DNA of 64,000 nt, from positions 1 through 64,000 of the forward strand of contig JAAUQO010000003.1 in assembly GCA_012032775.1 (NCBI GenBank), read 5' to 3'. A program made the position numbers and the translations under genes. The notes below the pieces were generated by a model. It was not told the DNA's origin. It worked only from the letters and a program-made list of their open reading frames with translations, and made no database searches. Source of the stretch: Oscillochloris sp. (GTDB taxonomy: Bacteria; Chloroflexota; Chloroflexia; Chloroflexales; Chloroflexaceae). Position 1 is the first letter of the stretch, and every line of letters starts with the position of its first letter. Shown here one piece after another: positions 1 through 9,832 of the stretch.

Positions 1-924
1 CCCACTGCCGCCGGCGCCCTGCGCCCAACTTGCCTTGCGCCGGCAACCATGACCGCCGGCGACAGCCGGTTGCTCGCCTCGGGCCGACCGACGTTGATCG
101 CCGGGTTCCACGAACTGCGCGATTTCTTCCCGCCGCTGATCGCAGCCAATCTGCGGGCGCAAGGCTTTCATTCCGATGGCGTCTACCTGCAATTACCGCC
201 GGTCGAACGTACCCTCGATTTCAACACCATGGTTTTTGCGCGGCTCTTTGATCGGCCCGATTTTCGCGCGGCCGTCGGGCGTCAGTTACGCGAGTTGGTG
301 CGAACCGGCGGCTATGGGCGGATCGCACTGCCGGCCGTACTCGGTATCCGCAAGCCCCTTGCCGCACTCCACGATCTGCAGGAAGCAGCCGGGGCGCTGA
401 TCTTCGAAATCCCGACCTTGCCCGCGTCGGTGCCGGGGATCAGGCTCTACCAGATCCTGGCCGCCGCCTTTGAAGCCGCCGGCGGGCGCATTCAACTCGG
501 CTCGGTGGTGTTGCGCGCCGAGGCCGAAGGTTCAACCCTGAAGGCCGTGTATAGCGAGGCCGCCGCCCGCGAACAACGTCACCGCGCCGCACGCTTTGTG
601 CTCGCGACCGGTGGTGTGCTTGGCGGTGGCGTTCGCGCCGATCACGCCGGTACTTTGCGCGAGACGGCCCTGAATCTGCCGTTGCGTACGCCCAATGGCC
701 GCAGCGAGTGGTTCGCCCAGCGCTTTCTGGAAGCGGGCGGCCATCCTGTTTTCCGCAGCGGTAGCGCCGTCGATGATCGGCTCCGGCCGCTCGATGCCGC
801 CGGGCGCGTCGTTTACGACAATGTCGCTGTTGTGGGCGGCGCGCTTGTCGGCTTCGACCCGATTCACGAAGGATGTCTTGAAGGAGTCGCCATCGCAACC
901 GGCTGGCGGGCCGGGATGTTGTAA
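1..924 (+). CDS. glpB: Anaerobic glycerol-3-phosphate dehydrogenase subunit B, 5' truncated
   Basis: The reading frame is open from base 1, so the gene begins upstream; 307 C-terminal residues are present. The C-terminal motif GFDPIHEGCLEGVAIATG and the inner ATGGVLGGG dinucleotide-binding stretch match GlpB, the subunit of the GlpABC complex that oxidises sn-glycerol 3-phosphate to dihydroxyacetone phosphate and passes electrons to quinone. The next gene is glpC, which supports the call; glpA would lie upstream, outside the window. The gene is followed after 23 bases by a strong hairpin (948-989). The family assignment rests on the C-terminal half and on gene order. Confidence 0.85.
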   Translation, partial: PTAAGALRPTCLAPATMTAGDSRLLASGRPTLIAGFHELRDFFPPLIAANLRAQGFHSDGVYLQLPPVERTLDFNTMVFARLFDRPDFRAAVGRQLRELVRTGGYGRIALPAVLGIRKPLAALHDLQEAAGALIFEIPTLPASVPGIRLYQILAAAFEAAGGRIQLGSVVLRAEAEGSTLKAVYSEAAAREQRHRAARFVLATGGVLGGGVRADHAGTLRETALNLPLRTPNGRSEWFAQRFLEAGGHPVFRSGSAVDDRLRPLDAAGRVVYDNVAVVGGALVGFDPIHEGCLEGVAIATGWRAGML

Positions 925-947
925 CACCCCTCTTTACCGAGGATAGG

Positions 948-989
948 GTGGTTGTCCATGTGGCGGTGCGCCGCCATACGGACAACCAC
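948..989 (+). promoter_or_regulatory. Long hairpin between glpB and glpC
   Basis: GTGGTTGTCC (948-957) pairs with GGACAACCAC (980-989), and the stem continues inside through TGGCGG/CCGCCA with a TGCG loop and only one clear mismatch between. It sits 9 bases before the glpC start. No U-run follows, so an intercistronic stabiliser, processing site or attenuator is more likely than a simple terminator. Confidence 0.6.
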
Positions 990-998
990 AATACTACT

Positions 999-2225
999 AT
1001 GGATCATATCGAACTCTCGCTCGCTCAATCACTCGATCATTGTATCAAGTGCAACATTTGTACGTCGGCCTGCCCGGTTTCGGCTGTGACCGATAAGTTC
1101 CCCGGCCCGAAATATGTCGGCCCGCAGGCCCAGCGCTTCCGTGCGCCCGGCCAACCCGTGCCCGACGATTCGGTCGATTATTGCTCCGGCTGCCGGGTTT
1201 GCAATCAGGTTTGTCCGACCGGCGTGCGGATCGCCGAGTTGAACGCCCGCGCCCGCGCCGACATTGTGGCCGAGCGCGGCATTCCGCTGCGCAACCGCAT
1301 GATCGCTCGCGCCGGATTGGTTGGCCGGCTCAGCAGCGGCCCCCATGCGCCGCTGCTCAACTTCGGCCTCGGCTTCAAACCGGCTCGCTGGCTGGTGGAC
1401 AAAGTGATGAAGATCCACCAGGACGCGCCGCTGCCGAAATCCAGCACCTATACCTTCCGCAGTTGGTTCAAGGGCCACAGCAAAACCGCCGCCGACCGGC
1501 CGCGTACAAAGCAGGTGGTCTATTACCATGGTTGCAGCACCAACTACTACGAACCGCACGTCGGCAAGGCGGCGATCGCTGTGTTGGAGCGCAACGGCTT
1601 CGAGGTGATCATCCCGAAACAGGGCTGCTGTGGCCTGCCGCTGCTCTCGAACGGCGACTTCCGCACCGCCGAATCGTATCACCGCTATAATGTGCAACAA
1701 CTGTTGCCTTATGTGCGCCAGGGGATCCCGGTGGTAGGCACCAGCACCAGTTGTACGTTAACCCTTAAAGAAGAGGCGCCGGAGTTGCTGGGGCTGCACG
1801 ACGACGATGTGAAACTGGTGGCCGCCGGCACCTACGATATTTTCGAGTTCCTGCGCGATCTCGCCGATCGCGATGAGCTCGACACCAACTTCCGCCCAAT
1901 GGAACGGCATTTGCCCTACCATCCGCCCTGCCAGTTGCGTGCCCATCGGATCGGTCGGCCGGCGCTCGATCTGCTCGCGCTGATCCCCGGCTTGCAGATC
2001 ACCGAGAGCCATGCCGCCTGCTGTGGGATCGCCGGTACCTATGGCCTGAAGACCGAAAAATACCAGATTGCGATGGATGTCGGCGCCGATCTGTTTCAGT
2101 TCGTTCGCGATAGCAAGAGCGATCTGGCACTCTGCGACAGCGAAACATGTCGCTGGCAGATCACTCACGGCAGCGGCGTCGACTCGCGCCATCCGATCGA
2201 GATTCTGGCTGAAGCATACGCATAA
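999..2225 (+). CDS. glpC: Anaerobic glycerol-3-phosphate dehydrogenase subunit C
   Basis: This 408-residue iron-sulfur subunit anchors GlpAB to the membrane side and carries electrons to the quinone pool. Two ferredoxin-type clusters are visible near the N terminus (HCIKCNICTSACPV and YCSGCRVCNQVCPTG), followed by two CCG-domain cysteine motifs (GCCGLPLLSNGD and ACCGIAGTYGLK). The frame is open from 948, but that stretch is the hairpin and encodes no family sequence. I therefore start at ATG 999 (MDHIELSLAQ), which matches the usual GlpC N terminus. There is no clear Shine-Dalgarno; the start is preceded by ATACTACT, as in dhaM downstream. Confidence 0.9.
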   Translation: MDHIELSLAQSLDHCIKCNICTSACPVSAVTDKFPGPKYVGPQAQRFRAPGQPVPDDSVDYCSGCRVCNQVCPTGVRIAELNARARADIVAERGIPLRNRMIARAGLVGRLSSGPHAPLLNFGLGFKPARWLVDKVMKIHQDAPLPKSSTYTFRSWFKGHSKTAADRPRTKQVVYYHGCSTNYYEPHVGKAAIAVLERNGFEVIIPKQGCCGLPLLSNGDFRTAESYHRYNVQQLLPYVRQGIPVVGTSTSCTLTLKEEAPELLGLHDDDVKLVAAGTYDIFEFLRDLADRDELDTNFRPMERHLPYHPPCQLRAHRIGRPALDLLALIPGLQITESHAACCGIAGTYGLKTEKYQIAMDVGADLFQFVRDSKSDLALCDSETCRWQITHGSGVDSRHPIEILAEAYA

Positions 2226-2237
2226 GGAATGCTGTGG

Positions 2238-2276
2238 GTAAAAGGTAAAAAGGGCTGGTGAACTTTTACCTTTTAC
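2238..2276 (+). promoter_or_regulatory. Hairpin between glpC and dhaM
   Basis: A perfect 13-bp inverted repeat, GTAAAAGGTAAAA (2238-2250) with TTTTACCTTTTAC (2264-2276), encloses a 13-base loop. It lies 12 bases after the glpC stop and 22 bases before the dhaM start. The arms are A/T-rich and no U-run follows. It could be a weak terminator or an mRNA stability element. Confidence 0.5.
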
Positions 2277-2298
2277 TCTTTATCTTCAATATACTACT

Positions 2299-3030
2299 AT
2301 GATTGGCTTACTGATCATCTCCCATAGTGCCGAGATTGCCCGCGGCGTAAAAAGTTTGGCCGAACAGATGACCCGCGGGCAGGTGCGGATCGCTGCTGCC
2401 GGCGGCACCCTTGACGGCGAACTCGGCACATCCATTGATCGCATCACTGTTGCCCTCGGAGAGATGACCAATGTCTCGGAGGTGCTGGCCCTGGTTGATA
2501 TGGGCAGTGCCGTGATGAGTGCCGAGATGGCGTTGGAACTGAGTGGGTTGCCGCATCGGATCAGTGCCGCGCCGCTGGTCGAAGGTGCGTTGGTGGCGGC
2601 GGTTGAGTTAATGCGGCCTGATGCCTCGCTTGAAGCAGTTGCCGCCGCTGCTGAAAAAGCCCTCGACGCCAAGGGGATCGCGCCGATCGCTACGACCGCG
2701 CCGCCCGATCCGGCGCCGGTGAGCGCCGCGCCCGCGCCGCAAGAACCCGGCATCACGCTTGAACTTACCAACAAAGACGGATTGCATATGCGCCCGGCGA
2801 AAGAGTTTGTCGCGACTGCCGGGCGTTTTTCGGCCACTATTCGGGTGCGCAACCTGGATCGCAGCGGCCAGCCGGAAGCCAACGCCAAGAGCTTGATCGA
2901 TCTGCTCAAAATCGCCGCCCGCGCCGGGCATCGCGTTCACGTCCGGGCCGAAGGCGCCGACGCCGATTCCGCCCTCCAGGCCCTTAGTGACCTGATCGCT
3001 AACCGCTTCGGCGAACCGCCGGCAACCTAG
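2299..3030 (+). CDS. dhaM: Dihydroxyacetone kinase phosphotransferase subunit DhaM (EIIA-HPr)
   Basis: This 243-residue protein has two domains. Residues 1-125 are a mannose-type EIIA domain with the phosphorylatable His9 in LLIISHS. Residues 150-243 are an HPr domain with its active histidine at about 163 in DGLHMRPA. A Pro/Ala linker (about 133-150) joins them. DhaM takes phosphate from the PTS and keeps DhaL charged with ADP/ATP so that DhaK can phosphorylate dihydroxyacetone. The E. coli protein also carries an EI-like domain; that part is missing here, so a separate enzyme I must supply phosphate. DhaL is 4.7 kb downstream and no DhaK is in the window. No Shine-Dalgarno is apparent; TATACT lies just before the start. 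Confidence 0.88.
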   Translation: MIGLLIISHSAEIARGVKSLAEQMTRGQVRIAAAGGTLDGELGTSIDRITVALGEMTNVSEVLALVDMGSAVMSAEMALELSGLPHRISAAPLVEGALVAAVELMRPDASLEAVAAAAEKALDAKGIAPIATTAPPDPAPVSAAPAPQEPGITLELTNKDGLHMRPAKEFVATAGRFSATIRVRNLDRSGQPEANAKSLIDLLKIAARAGHRVHVRAEGADADSALQALSDLIANRFGEPPAT

Positions 3031-3049
3031 AGTCTGCCAAAAGGCAAAA

Positions 3050-3102
3050 GCGAAAGGCGAAGTTGCTGCATTGGAACCTCCTGCGGCAATTTCGCCTTTC
3101 GC
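3050..3102 (+). terminator. Hairpin after dhaM
   Basis: GCGAAAGGCGAA (3050-3061) pairs with TTCGCCTTTCGC (3091-3102), and TTGC/GCAA extends the stem inward across one G-U. The loop is about 19 bases. No strong U-run follows, so the terminator role is inferred from position 20 bases past the dhaM stop. Confidence 0.5.
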
Positions 3103-3173
3103 CGTTCATATGGCGCATTGCGGCCGTCCTCACTACTGCATATCGTAAAACTGTACGTGAGCGGTTATGAATT

Positions 3174-3182
3174 TGCTATAAT
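3174..3182 (+). promoter_or_regulatory. Extended -10 promoter of the kinase-WD40 gene
   Basis: TGCTATAAT is a perfect TATAAT with the extended TGn. No good -35 is seen 17 bases upstream. It predicts a leader of about 180 bases before the start at 3367; the rest of the 3103-3366 gap shows nothing else recognisable. Confidence 0.55.
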
Positions 3183-3366
3183 CAAGCCATACAATAGAGG
3201 TGTGGCACATTCGCTGGAATGTCGTATCGGCGAATGTGAAACCGCTCCACCATTTCGGCAGCACCCAAATAGATGCTGTCTTGGCCTGTGGTACTGGGCG
3301 ATTTCTTTTGTCGGCCTGCGCTTTCGGTTGCGTTGCCGCGATAATTGTCTCCAGAGAAAGTCTGCC

Positions 3367-5247
3367 ATGCTCGCGCCCGGCACTGTTATACAAGACCGCT
3401 ACCGTGTCATTGCCCAGATTGCGAAGGGCGGGATGGGCGCGGTTTATCAGGCGCGCGATTTGCGGCTGCGTACCGATGTTGCGATCAAAGAAACGCTATT
3501 CAGCGATGATGCGTATCGCCAGGCATTCGAGCGCGAAGCACAGGTGCTGGCCCGTTTACGGCATCAGGCGCTGCCCAGGGTGATCGATCATTTTATCGAG
3601 CGCAACGGCCAGTTTCTGGTGATGGAGTATATCGGCGGCGAGGATCTGGGCAATCAACTTACCCGCCTCGGCCGGCGCTTCGCCTCGCCTCAGGCGCTAC
3701 CGATCGTCTTGAAATGGGCCGAGCAGTTGCTTGATGTGCTGCATTACCTGCATTCACGCCCATCGCCGGTGATCCACCGCGATATCAAACCCAAGAATCT
3801 GAAACTCTCGGCCAGCCACGATATTATTTTGCTCGACTTCGGCCTTTCGCGTGGCGGCATGACGGTGGCGATCGATGTCACCGACGACGGAACCACGACG
3901 CCGGAATCACGCAAAGTGTATGGCTTTACGCCGCCCTACGCACCCTTCGAGCAGATGCGCGACGGTGATCCCGACCAGCGCAGCGATATCTATTCGCTCG
4001 GTGCCACGTTGTACCATATGCTCACCGGTACGCTGCCGCCCGATGCGATGGCGCGCATGGCGCGCTTGCTCAACAGCCAGCCCGACTCGCTGCGCCCGAT
4101 TCAAGATCTGGCCCCCCATGTGCCTGTGGCGGTGGCCGAAGTGATCGAGCATTCGCTGGCGGTATTGATCGATGATCGCTTTCGCTCGGCGCGTGAAATG
4201 CGCGATGCACTTTTGCAGGCCCGCGGTCAGCGCCGGCCGCGCATCCAGCCGATCACAAATCGCCATCCCGAGTACCAATCGGCGGCCCCGGCGGTCGAAA
4301 TTCCGCTGCCGACCCCTTCGGTTGTTGCCCCGCCGACCCCCTCGGTTGCCGCCGATAGTACGCCGATGGGAACCCTGATGCGGCGGATGATCACCGGTAG
4401 CCCGATTCGCGCGGTTGCATACGGCCCCGACGGCAAAAGCCTGGCCGCCGGCTATGATGATCATACGATCGGCCTGTGGCATCTGGAAGACGACACACCG
4501 ACAGCGACGTTGCGTGGCCATAGCAGTAGTGTTCGCGGCGTCTCGTTCAGTAGCCAGAGCGGCTTGCTTGCCACCGCCAGCGACGATGAAACGGTGCGGC
4601 TCTGGGAGGTGAAGAACGGCATCCAGCGGCGCATGGTGCGGCTGCCCGGCTGTCAGATCGAAAGTATCTGCTTCAGCCCCGACGGCAAGTATCTTGCGGC
4701 CGGTGGTTGGGGCAGCGCCGTGGTTCTGATGACGGTCGATGATGATCGGATCGAGCCGCTGGGATCGCTGCCGTGCCCGTTTGTGCATAGCTTAGCCTTC
4801 AGCCCCGACGGCGCTCTGCTCGCCGCCGGTGGTTTCGACGGCGCGATCTACCTCTGGCGGATCGACGACCTCGAACGCGAAGGCGTGATCAATGGCTTCA
4901 GCCACTTCATCTACAGCGTCGCCTTCAGCCCCGATGGCCGGTACCTCGCGGCCAGCAGCAATAATCGGGTGCGCGTCTGGCGCATGCCCGACCAACTCGC
5001 GATCGAGACTCTGGAGGGCCATAGCGGGCCGGTGCGCAGTGTCGCCTTTAGCCCCGACGGTCAGACTCTTGCATCGGGTAGCGAGGATCGTAGTGTGCGT
5101 TTCTGGCGCCTTAGCGACGGCGCCCTGATGCCGCTCAGCCTTGATCACAGCGCCGGTGTCGCCAGCATTGTCTACAGCCCCGACGGCCATACCCTCGCCG
5201 CCGGCACCCACGACGGCCGGATCTTCCTCTGGCGGGCCAAAGACTAA
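3367..5247 (+). CDS. Serine/threonine protein kinase with seven WD40 repeats
   Basis: The first 275 of 626 residues are a Hanks-type kinase: glycine loop GGMGAVYQA, lysine in VAIKE, catalytic HRDIKPKNLKL, metal-binding DFGLSRG and PYAPFEQ after the activation segment. A Pro-rich linker (about 280-325) leads to seven WD40 repeats (330-626), most with the FSPDG...LWR pattern, enough for one complete propeller. There is no transmembrane segment between kinase and propeller, so it is probably cytoplasmic. The frame is open from 3118, but MLAPGTVIQDRYRV at 3367 is the canonical start of the kinase domain. Substrates are unknown. A hairpin follows the stop. Confidence 0.9.
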   Translation: MLAPGTVIQDRYRVIAQIAKGGMGAVYQARDLRLRTDVAIKETLFSDDAYRQAFEREAQVLARLRHQALPRVIDHFIERNGQFLVMEYIGGEDLGNQLTRLGRRFASPQALPIVLKWAEQLLDVLHYLHSRPSPVIHRDIKPKNLKLSASHDIILLDFGLSRGGMTVAIDVTDDGTTTPESRKVYGFTPPYAPFEQMRDGDPDQRSDIYSLGATLYHMLTGTLPPDAMARMARLLNSQPDSLRPIQDLAPHVPVAVAEVIEHSLAVLIDDRFRSAREMRDALLQARGQRRPRIQPITNRHPEYQSAAPAVEIPLPTPSVVAPPTPSVAADSTPMGTLMRRMITGSPIRAVAYGPDGKSLAAGYDDHTIGLWHLEDDTPTATLRGHSSSVRGVSFSSQSGLLATASDDETVRLWEVKNGIQRRMVRLPGCQIESICFSPDGKYLAAGGWGSAVVLMTVDDDRIEPLGSLPCPFVHSLAFSPDGALLAAGGFDGAIYLWRIDDLEREGVINGFSHFIYSVAFSPDGRYLAASSNNRVRVWRMPDQLAIETLEGHSGPVRSVAFSPDGQTLASGSEDRSVRFWRLSDGALMPLSLDHSAGVASIVYSPDGHTLAAGTHDGRIFLWRAKD

Positions 5248-5269
5248 CCAGACTGCGCTTGGTTGCCCT

Positions 5270-5305
5270 GAGCACTTGTCGTGACATCCGTCACGACAAG
5301 TGCTC
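5270..5305 (+). terminator. 16-bp hairpin between kinase gene and ligase gene
   Basis: GAGCACTTGTCGTGAC (5270-5285) and GTCACGACAAGTGCTC (5290-5305) form a perfect 16-bp stem with a four-base loop. It follows the kinase stop by 22 bases and ends 4 bases before a TATAAT (5310-5315), so the same sequence occupies the -35 zone of the next promoter. It may terminate the kinase transcript, act as an operator, or both. Confidence 0.55.
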
Positions 5306-5309
5306 GGTG

Positions 5310-5315
5310 TATAAT
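5310..5315 (+). promoter_or_regulatory. Candidate -10 box of the carboxylate-amine ligase gene
   Basis: A perfect TATAAT 52 bases before the GTG start. No separate -35 can be assigned because the upstream hairpin fills that position. Confidence 0.45.
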
Positions 5316-5367
5316 ACGCAGTATTCCCCCGAAGGAACAGCGGTTAGCATAACTAAGGGAGCCGGAC

Positions 5368-6507
<1,140 letters not shown>

Positions 6508-6528
6508 CGGCGGTGCGCCATCGGCCTA

Positions 6529-6537
6529 TGTTATACT
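6529..6537 (+). promoter_or_regulatory. Extended -10 promoter before acyl-CoA dehydrogenase
   Basis: TGTTATACT (TGn plus TATACT), 40 bases before the start at 6578. No clear -35. Confidence 0.45.
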
Positions 6538-6577
6538 TAATTATTCAACAGCGATGAACAGGCTCACGGAGGCGATG

Positions 6578-7723
6578 ATGCACTTTGAGCTCAGCGAAGA
6601 ACAGGAATTAATTCGGCGCAGTGTGCGCGAGTTCGCCGAGAAGGAGATCGCGCCGCAGGCGCGTCACGTCGATGAGACGGGCGCGTTTCCCGCCGATACC
6701 TTCCGTGCAATGGGCCGGCTTGGCCTGATGGGCTTGCCGTTCCCCGAAGTGTACGGCGGCGCCGATGCCGATACGATCAGCACAGCCCTGGCGATTGAAG
6801 AAGTTTCACGGGCTTGCGGCAGCACCGGCCTGGCCTATGCCGCCCATTTGGGCCTGGGTTCGGCGCCGATCGCGATGTTCGGCAGCGAGGAGCAGAAACA
6901 ACGCTTTCTTGCTCCGGCCGCCCGCGGCGAGTATCTGGCGGCGTTCGGCCTTACCGAGCCCCACGCCGGCTCCGATGCCGGCGCGACGCGCACCAGCGCG
7001 GTGCTTGAAGGCAACGAGTGGGTGATCAACGGCCAGAAGATGTGGATCACCAATGCGCCGATGGCCGGGCACCTGATCGTTACCGCCATGACCGATAAGG
7101 ACAAGGGTAAGAAGGGCATCAGCGCGCTGATTGTTCCCGCCGGCATTCCCGGCCTGAGCTTCGGCAAGCACGAGGCGAAAATGGGACTGCGCGGCTCGGT
7201 CAGCACGGCGGTGATGCTTGAAGATGTGCGCGTGCCGAAGGAGAATCTGCTCGGCGAGCGCGGCAAGGGCTTTATTCAGTTCCTCAAAGTGCTCGACGGC
7301 GGCCGGATCGGGATCGGCGCGATGTCGGTGGGCCTGGCCCAGGGCGCCTACGAAGTTGCCGTGCAGTACGCCCGTGAGCGTGAAGCCTTCGGCAAGCCGA
7401 TCGGCGGACATCAGTCGGTGGCGAATATGATCGCCGATATGGCCGTGGCGATCGAAACCGCGCGCCTGATGGTGCTGAAGGCGGCCTGGCTCAAAGATCA
7501 GGGTCGGCCATTCACCCAGGAGGCCGCGATCGCCAAACTGTATGCATCGGAAACCTCTGAAAAGGTTTGCCGCGATGCGATCCAGGTGCTCGGCGGCTAT
7601 GGGTACAGCGCCGAGTTCCCGGTTGAGCGGATGTATCGCGATACACGCCTGTTGACGATCGGTGAAGGTACGTCGGAGATTCTGCGCGCTGTGATCGCCC
7701 ACGGAGTACTGGGCTTGCGTTGA
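6578..7723 (+). CDS. Acyl-CoA dehydrogenase
   Basis: A 381-residue FAD flavoprotein of the acyl-CoA dehydrogenase family, which makes the alpha-beta double bond in acyl-CoA. It has the usual order: helical N domain (MHFELSEEQELIRR), middle domain (AAFGLTEPHAGSDAGATRTSA, WITNAPMAGH) and C domain ending YRDTRLLTIGEGTSEILR, with the likely catalytic glutamate in EGTSEI. GGAGG at 6568-6572 best fits ATG 6578; ATG 6575 is three bases earlier and 6554 is unlikely. Chain-length preference is not visible. The next gene, dhaL, starts 10 bases after the stop, so the two are probably cotranscribed. Confidence 0.9.
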   Translation: MHFELSEEQELIRRSVREFAEKEIAPQARHVDETGAFPADTFRAMGRLGLMGLPFPEVYGGADADTISTALAIEEVSRACGSTGLAYAAHLGLGSAPIAMFGSEEQKQRFLAPAARGEYLAAFGLTEPHAGSDAGATRTSAVLEGNEWVINGQKMWITNAPMAGHLIVTAMTDKDKGKKGISALIVPAGIPGLSFGKHEAKMGLRGSVSTAVMLEDVRVPKENLLGERGKGFIQFLKVLDGGRIGIGAMSVGLAQGAYEVAVQYAREREAFGKPIGGHQSVANMIADMAVAIETARLMVLKAAWLKDQGRPFTQEAAIAKLYASETSEKVCRDAIQVLGGYGYSAEFPVERMYRDTRLLTIGEGTSEILRAVIAHGVLGLR

Positions 7724-7733
7724 TTCTTACCAT

Positions 7734-8375
7734 ATGAATATCACCACAACAACCCTGCGGCAGTGGCTGCGGCGCTCAGCGGAACTGATTCAGGCCGAAC
7801 GCGAACGGCTGACTGATCTGGACGCCGCAATCGGTGATGCCGACCATGGCGTGAATCTTAACCGCGGATTTGTAGCTGTGGTTGAGGCGCTGCCGACGAT
7901 GCACGATCTCGATGCCGGAGCGATGCTGAAGGCGACCGGTATGCGTTTGATCGCAACCGTCGGCGGAGCCAGCGGCCCGCTTTACGGCACGGCATTTCGC
8001 CGGATGGGGCGGCAACTCGAAGGTATGAACAGCCTGGATGCGGCCACGTTGGTTGGTGCGTTACACGCATTCGTCGAAGGCGTTCAGACGATTGGCAAGG
8101 CCACGATCGGCGATAAAACCATGGTCGATGCGTTGAGTCCGGCAGTGGCGACGCTCGATACGGCAGTTGCCACCGGCGCCTTGTTGCCGCAGGCCATGCG
8201 CGAGGCAGCCGAGTGCGCAAAGGCAAGTGCCGAGGGAACCATTCCGCTGCTGGCCCGCCGGGGCCGGGCTTCGTACCTCGGCGAGCGATCGATCGGGCAC
8301 CAGGATCCCGGCGCAACTTCAGCCGCATTGCTGATCCAGGCTCTGGCCGATGTTGTCGCTCAGGAAGCGAAATAA
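7734..8375 (+). CDS. dhaL: Dihydroxyacetone kinase ADP-binding subunit DhaL
   Basis: 213 residues of the DhaL helical-barrel family, which binds nucleotide through Mg-coordinating aspartates; AAIGDADHGVNLNRGF near residue 25-40 is the metal-site signature (IGDGDHG in most members). Other matches are TVGGASGPLYGTAF, GDKTMVDALSPA and GERSIGHQDPGATSA. It works with DhaM, encoded 4.7 kb upstream, and a DhaK not in the window. It follows the acyl-CoA dehydrogenase by 10 bases with no visible Shine-Dalgarno, so translation may depend on coupling. Confidence 0.88.
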   Translation: MNITTTTLRQWLRRSAELIQAERERLTDLDAAIGDADHGVNLNRGFVAVVEALPTMHDLDAGAMLKATGMRLIATVGGASGPLYGTAFRRMGRQLEGMNSLDAATLVGALHAFVEGVQTIGKATIGDKTMVDALSPAVATLDTAVATGALLPQAMREAAECAKASAEGTIPLLARRGRASYLGERSIGHQDPGATSAALLIQALADVVAQEAK

Positions 8376-8442
8376 GCGCCTGGCGATAGATTGGTATAGG
8401 CGCAGCAAGATTCGCAATCTTCCTGCGCGTCGGAGGTAAATG

Positions 8443-8451
8443 TGCTACAAT
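8443..8451 (+). promoter_or_regulatory. Extended -10 promoter of the sigma factor gene
   Basis: TGCTACAAT, 159 bases upstream of the sigma factor start, implying a long leader. No matching -35. Confidence 0.45.
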
Positions 8452-8610
8452 ATGCGCCAAATGCTACATACATGCTGCGGCGCTCTCAGCGATTATCGCC
8501 GTTGATGTAACGCAGTTGCCGTTACTCTCCAACCTGTGCAAACGGCCCCACCGGCAATGCCTCCTGTGTTCGGATCTCACGGGATCACCTGGTAATTCGA
8601 GGAATCACGT

Positions 8611-9785
8611 ATGTCGCAACCGCAACCCGATACCGCGCGTGCCCCTACGACAGTCGCCGCCAATGAGCTTCAGGCGCTGATTGCTCAGGGTCGCCAGAGG
8701 GGTTACGTCACTTTTGATGAGATCCAGGGGCTGGTACCAAACCCCGATGAGTCGGTCGAGGCGATCGACTCGGTGTATGCAGCCCTGGCTGATGCGAATA
8801 TTCCGGTTCGCGATCGGCCGAGGATGATACAACCCAGACGACGATCGATCTTGATGAAGGTCTTTCCGATGCGCTGCTTGGCGATAGTGTGCGGCTCTAC
8901 CTGCGCGAGATCGGCCAGGTGCCGCTGCTGACCGCCGATCAGGAGAAGCGGCTCGCTCAGGCGATCGAGCGCGGTCAGAAGGCTGAACAGAAGCTCGCCT
9001 CGGGTGAGTATGGTCCGTCTGAGAAGCGCGTTCTGATGGCCCAGAAGGCCGCCGGCGATGATGCCCGCCAGCAGATGGCGGCCGCGAATTTGCGCCTGGT
9101 GGTGAGTATCGCTAAACGCTATCGCGACCGGGGCTTGCCGTTGCTCGATCTTATCCAGGAAGGTTCGCTCGGTCTGTTGCGGGCGATCGAAAAGTTCGAC
9201 CACGATAAGGGCTTTAAGTTCAGTACCTATGCGACCTGGTGGATTAAGCAGGCGCTCTCGCGCGCCCTCGCCGATCAGTCGCGCCTGGTGCGCCTGCCGG
9301 TACATCTCGGCGAGACGTTGAACCGTATTCAGGCCGCCCGGCGCCAACTTACGCAGTCGCTCGGCCGTGAGCCGAACGATAGTGAACTCGCGCAGTTTAT
9401 CAGTATGAGCGAGGAGAAGTTGCGCGAATTGCGGCGAACCGCGCAGGATCCGGTCTCGCTGGCTACACCGGTCGGCGAAGAGGCCGATAGTACCTTGGCC
9501 GATTTTATCCCCGACCCACACGCACTCGATGCCGACGATGCCGCAGCCAGCGGGATGCTGCGCCAGCAGATCGCTACGGCGCTCGACCAGCTTACCGAAC
9601 GCGAACGACGTGTGCTTGAGTTGCGCTACGGACTCACCGACGGCCAACCACGTACCCTCGAAGAGGTCGGTAAGGCGTTCGGTGTCACCCGCGAACGCGT
9701 CCGTCAGATCGAGGTCAAGGCGCTGCGGAAACTGCGCCATCCCCGGCTTGGCAAATTGCTCAAGGATTACCTCGACCAGATTTGA
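8611..9785 (+). CDS. rpoD: RNA polymerase sigma factor, primary (RpoD/SigA) type, frameshifted
   Basis: Two frames together give one sigma-70 of about 391 residues. The first (from 8611) carries a region 1.1-like segment, ELQALIAQGRQRGYVTFDEI. It is lost after VRDRP near 8818. The second frame continues EDDTTQTTIDLDEG and then SVRLYLREIGQVPLLT (region 1.2), the region 2 core with YATWWIKQALSRAL, region 3, and region 4 ending GVTRERVRQIEVKALRKLRHP. Adding one base at 8818-8820 restores a continuous protein. Presence of region 1.1 suggests the primary rather than an alternative factor. I treat the break as a probable sequencing error because the gene would be essential. Confidence 0.85.
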
Positions 9786-9791
9786 GGGGCA

Positions 9792-9831
9792 GGATACAGG
9801 ATCTGTATCCTGTATCCTGTATCCTGTATCC
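9792..9831 (+). repeat. TGTATCC tandem repeat (four copies) plus one inverted copy
   Basis: TGTATCC occurs four times head to tail at 9804-9831, preceded by its reverse complement GGATACA at 9792-9798. The last copy ends one base before ATG 9833. It fills nearly the whole gap between the sigma factor stop and the next gene. A related GGATACA arm occurs in the terminator at 28930. Confidence 0.8.
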
Positions 9832-9832
9832 T

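Noticed and set aside
4380-5240. Direct DNA repeats in the kinase gene considered as a CRISPR or satellite array
   Set aside because: They are degenerate coding repeats of WD40 units in frame with the kinase; the same holds for 42087-43900.
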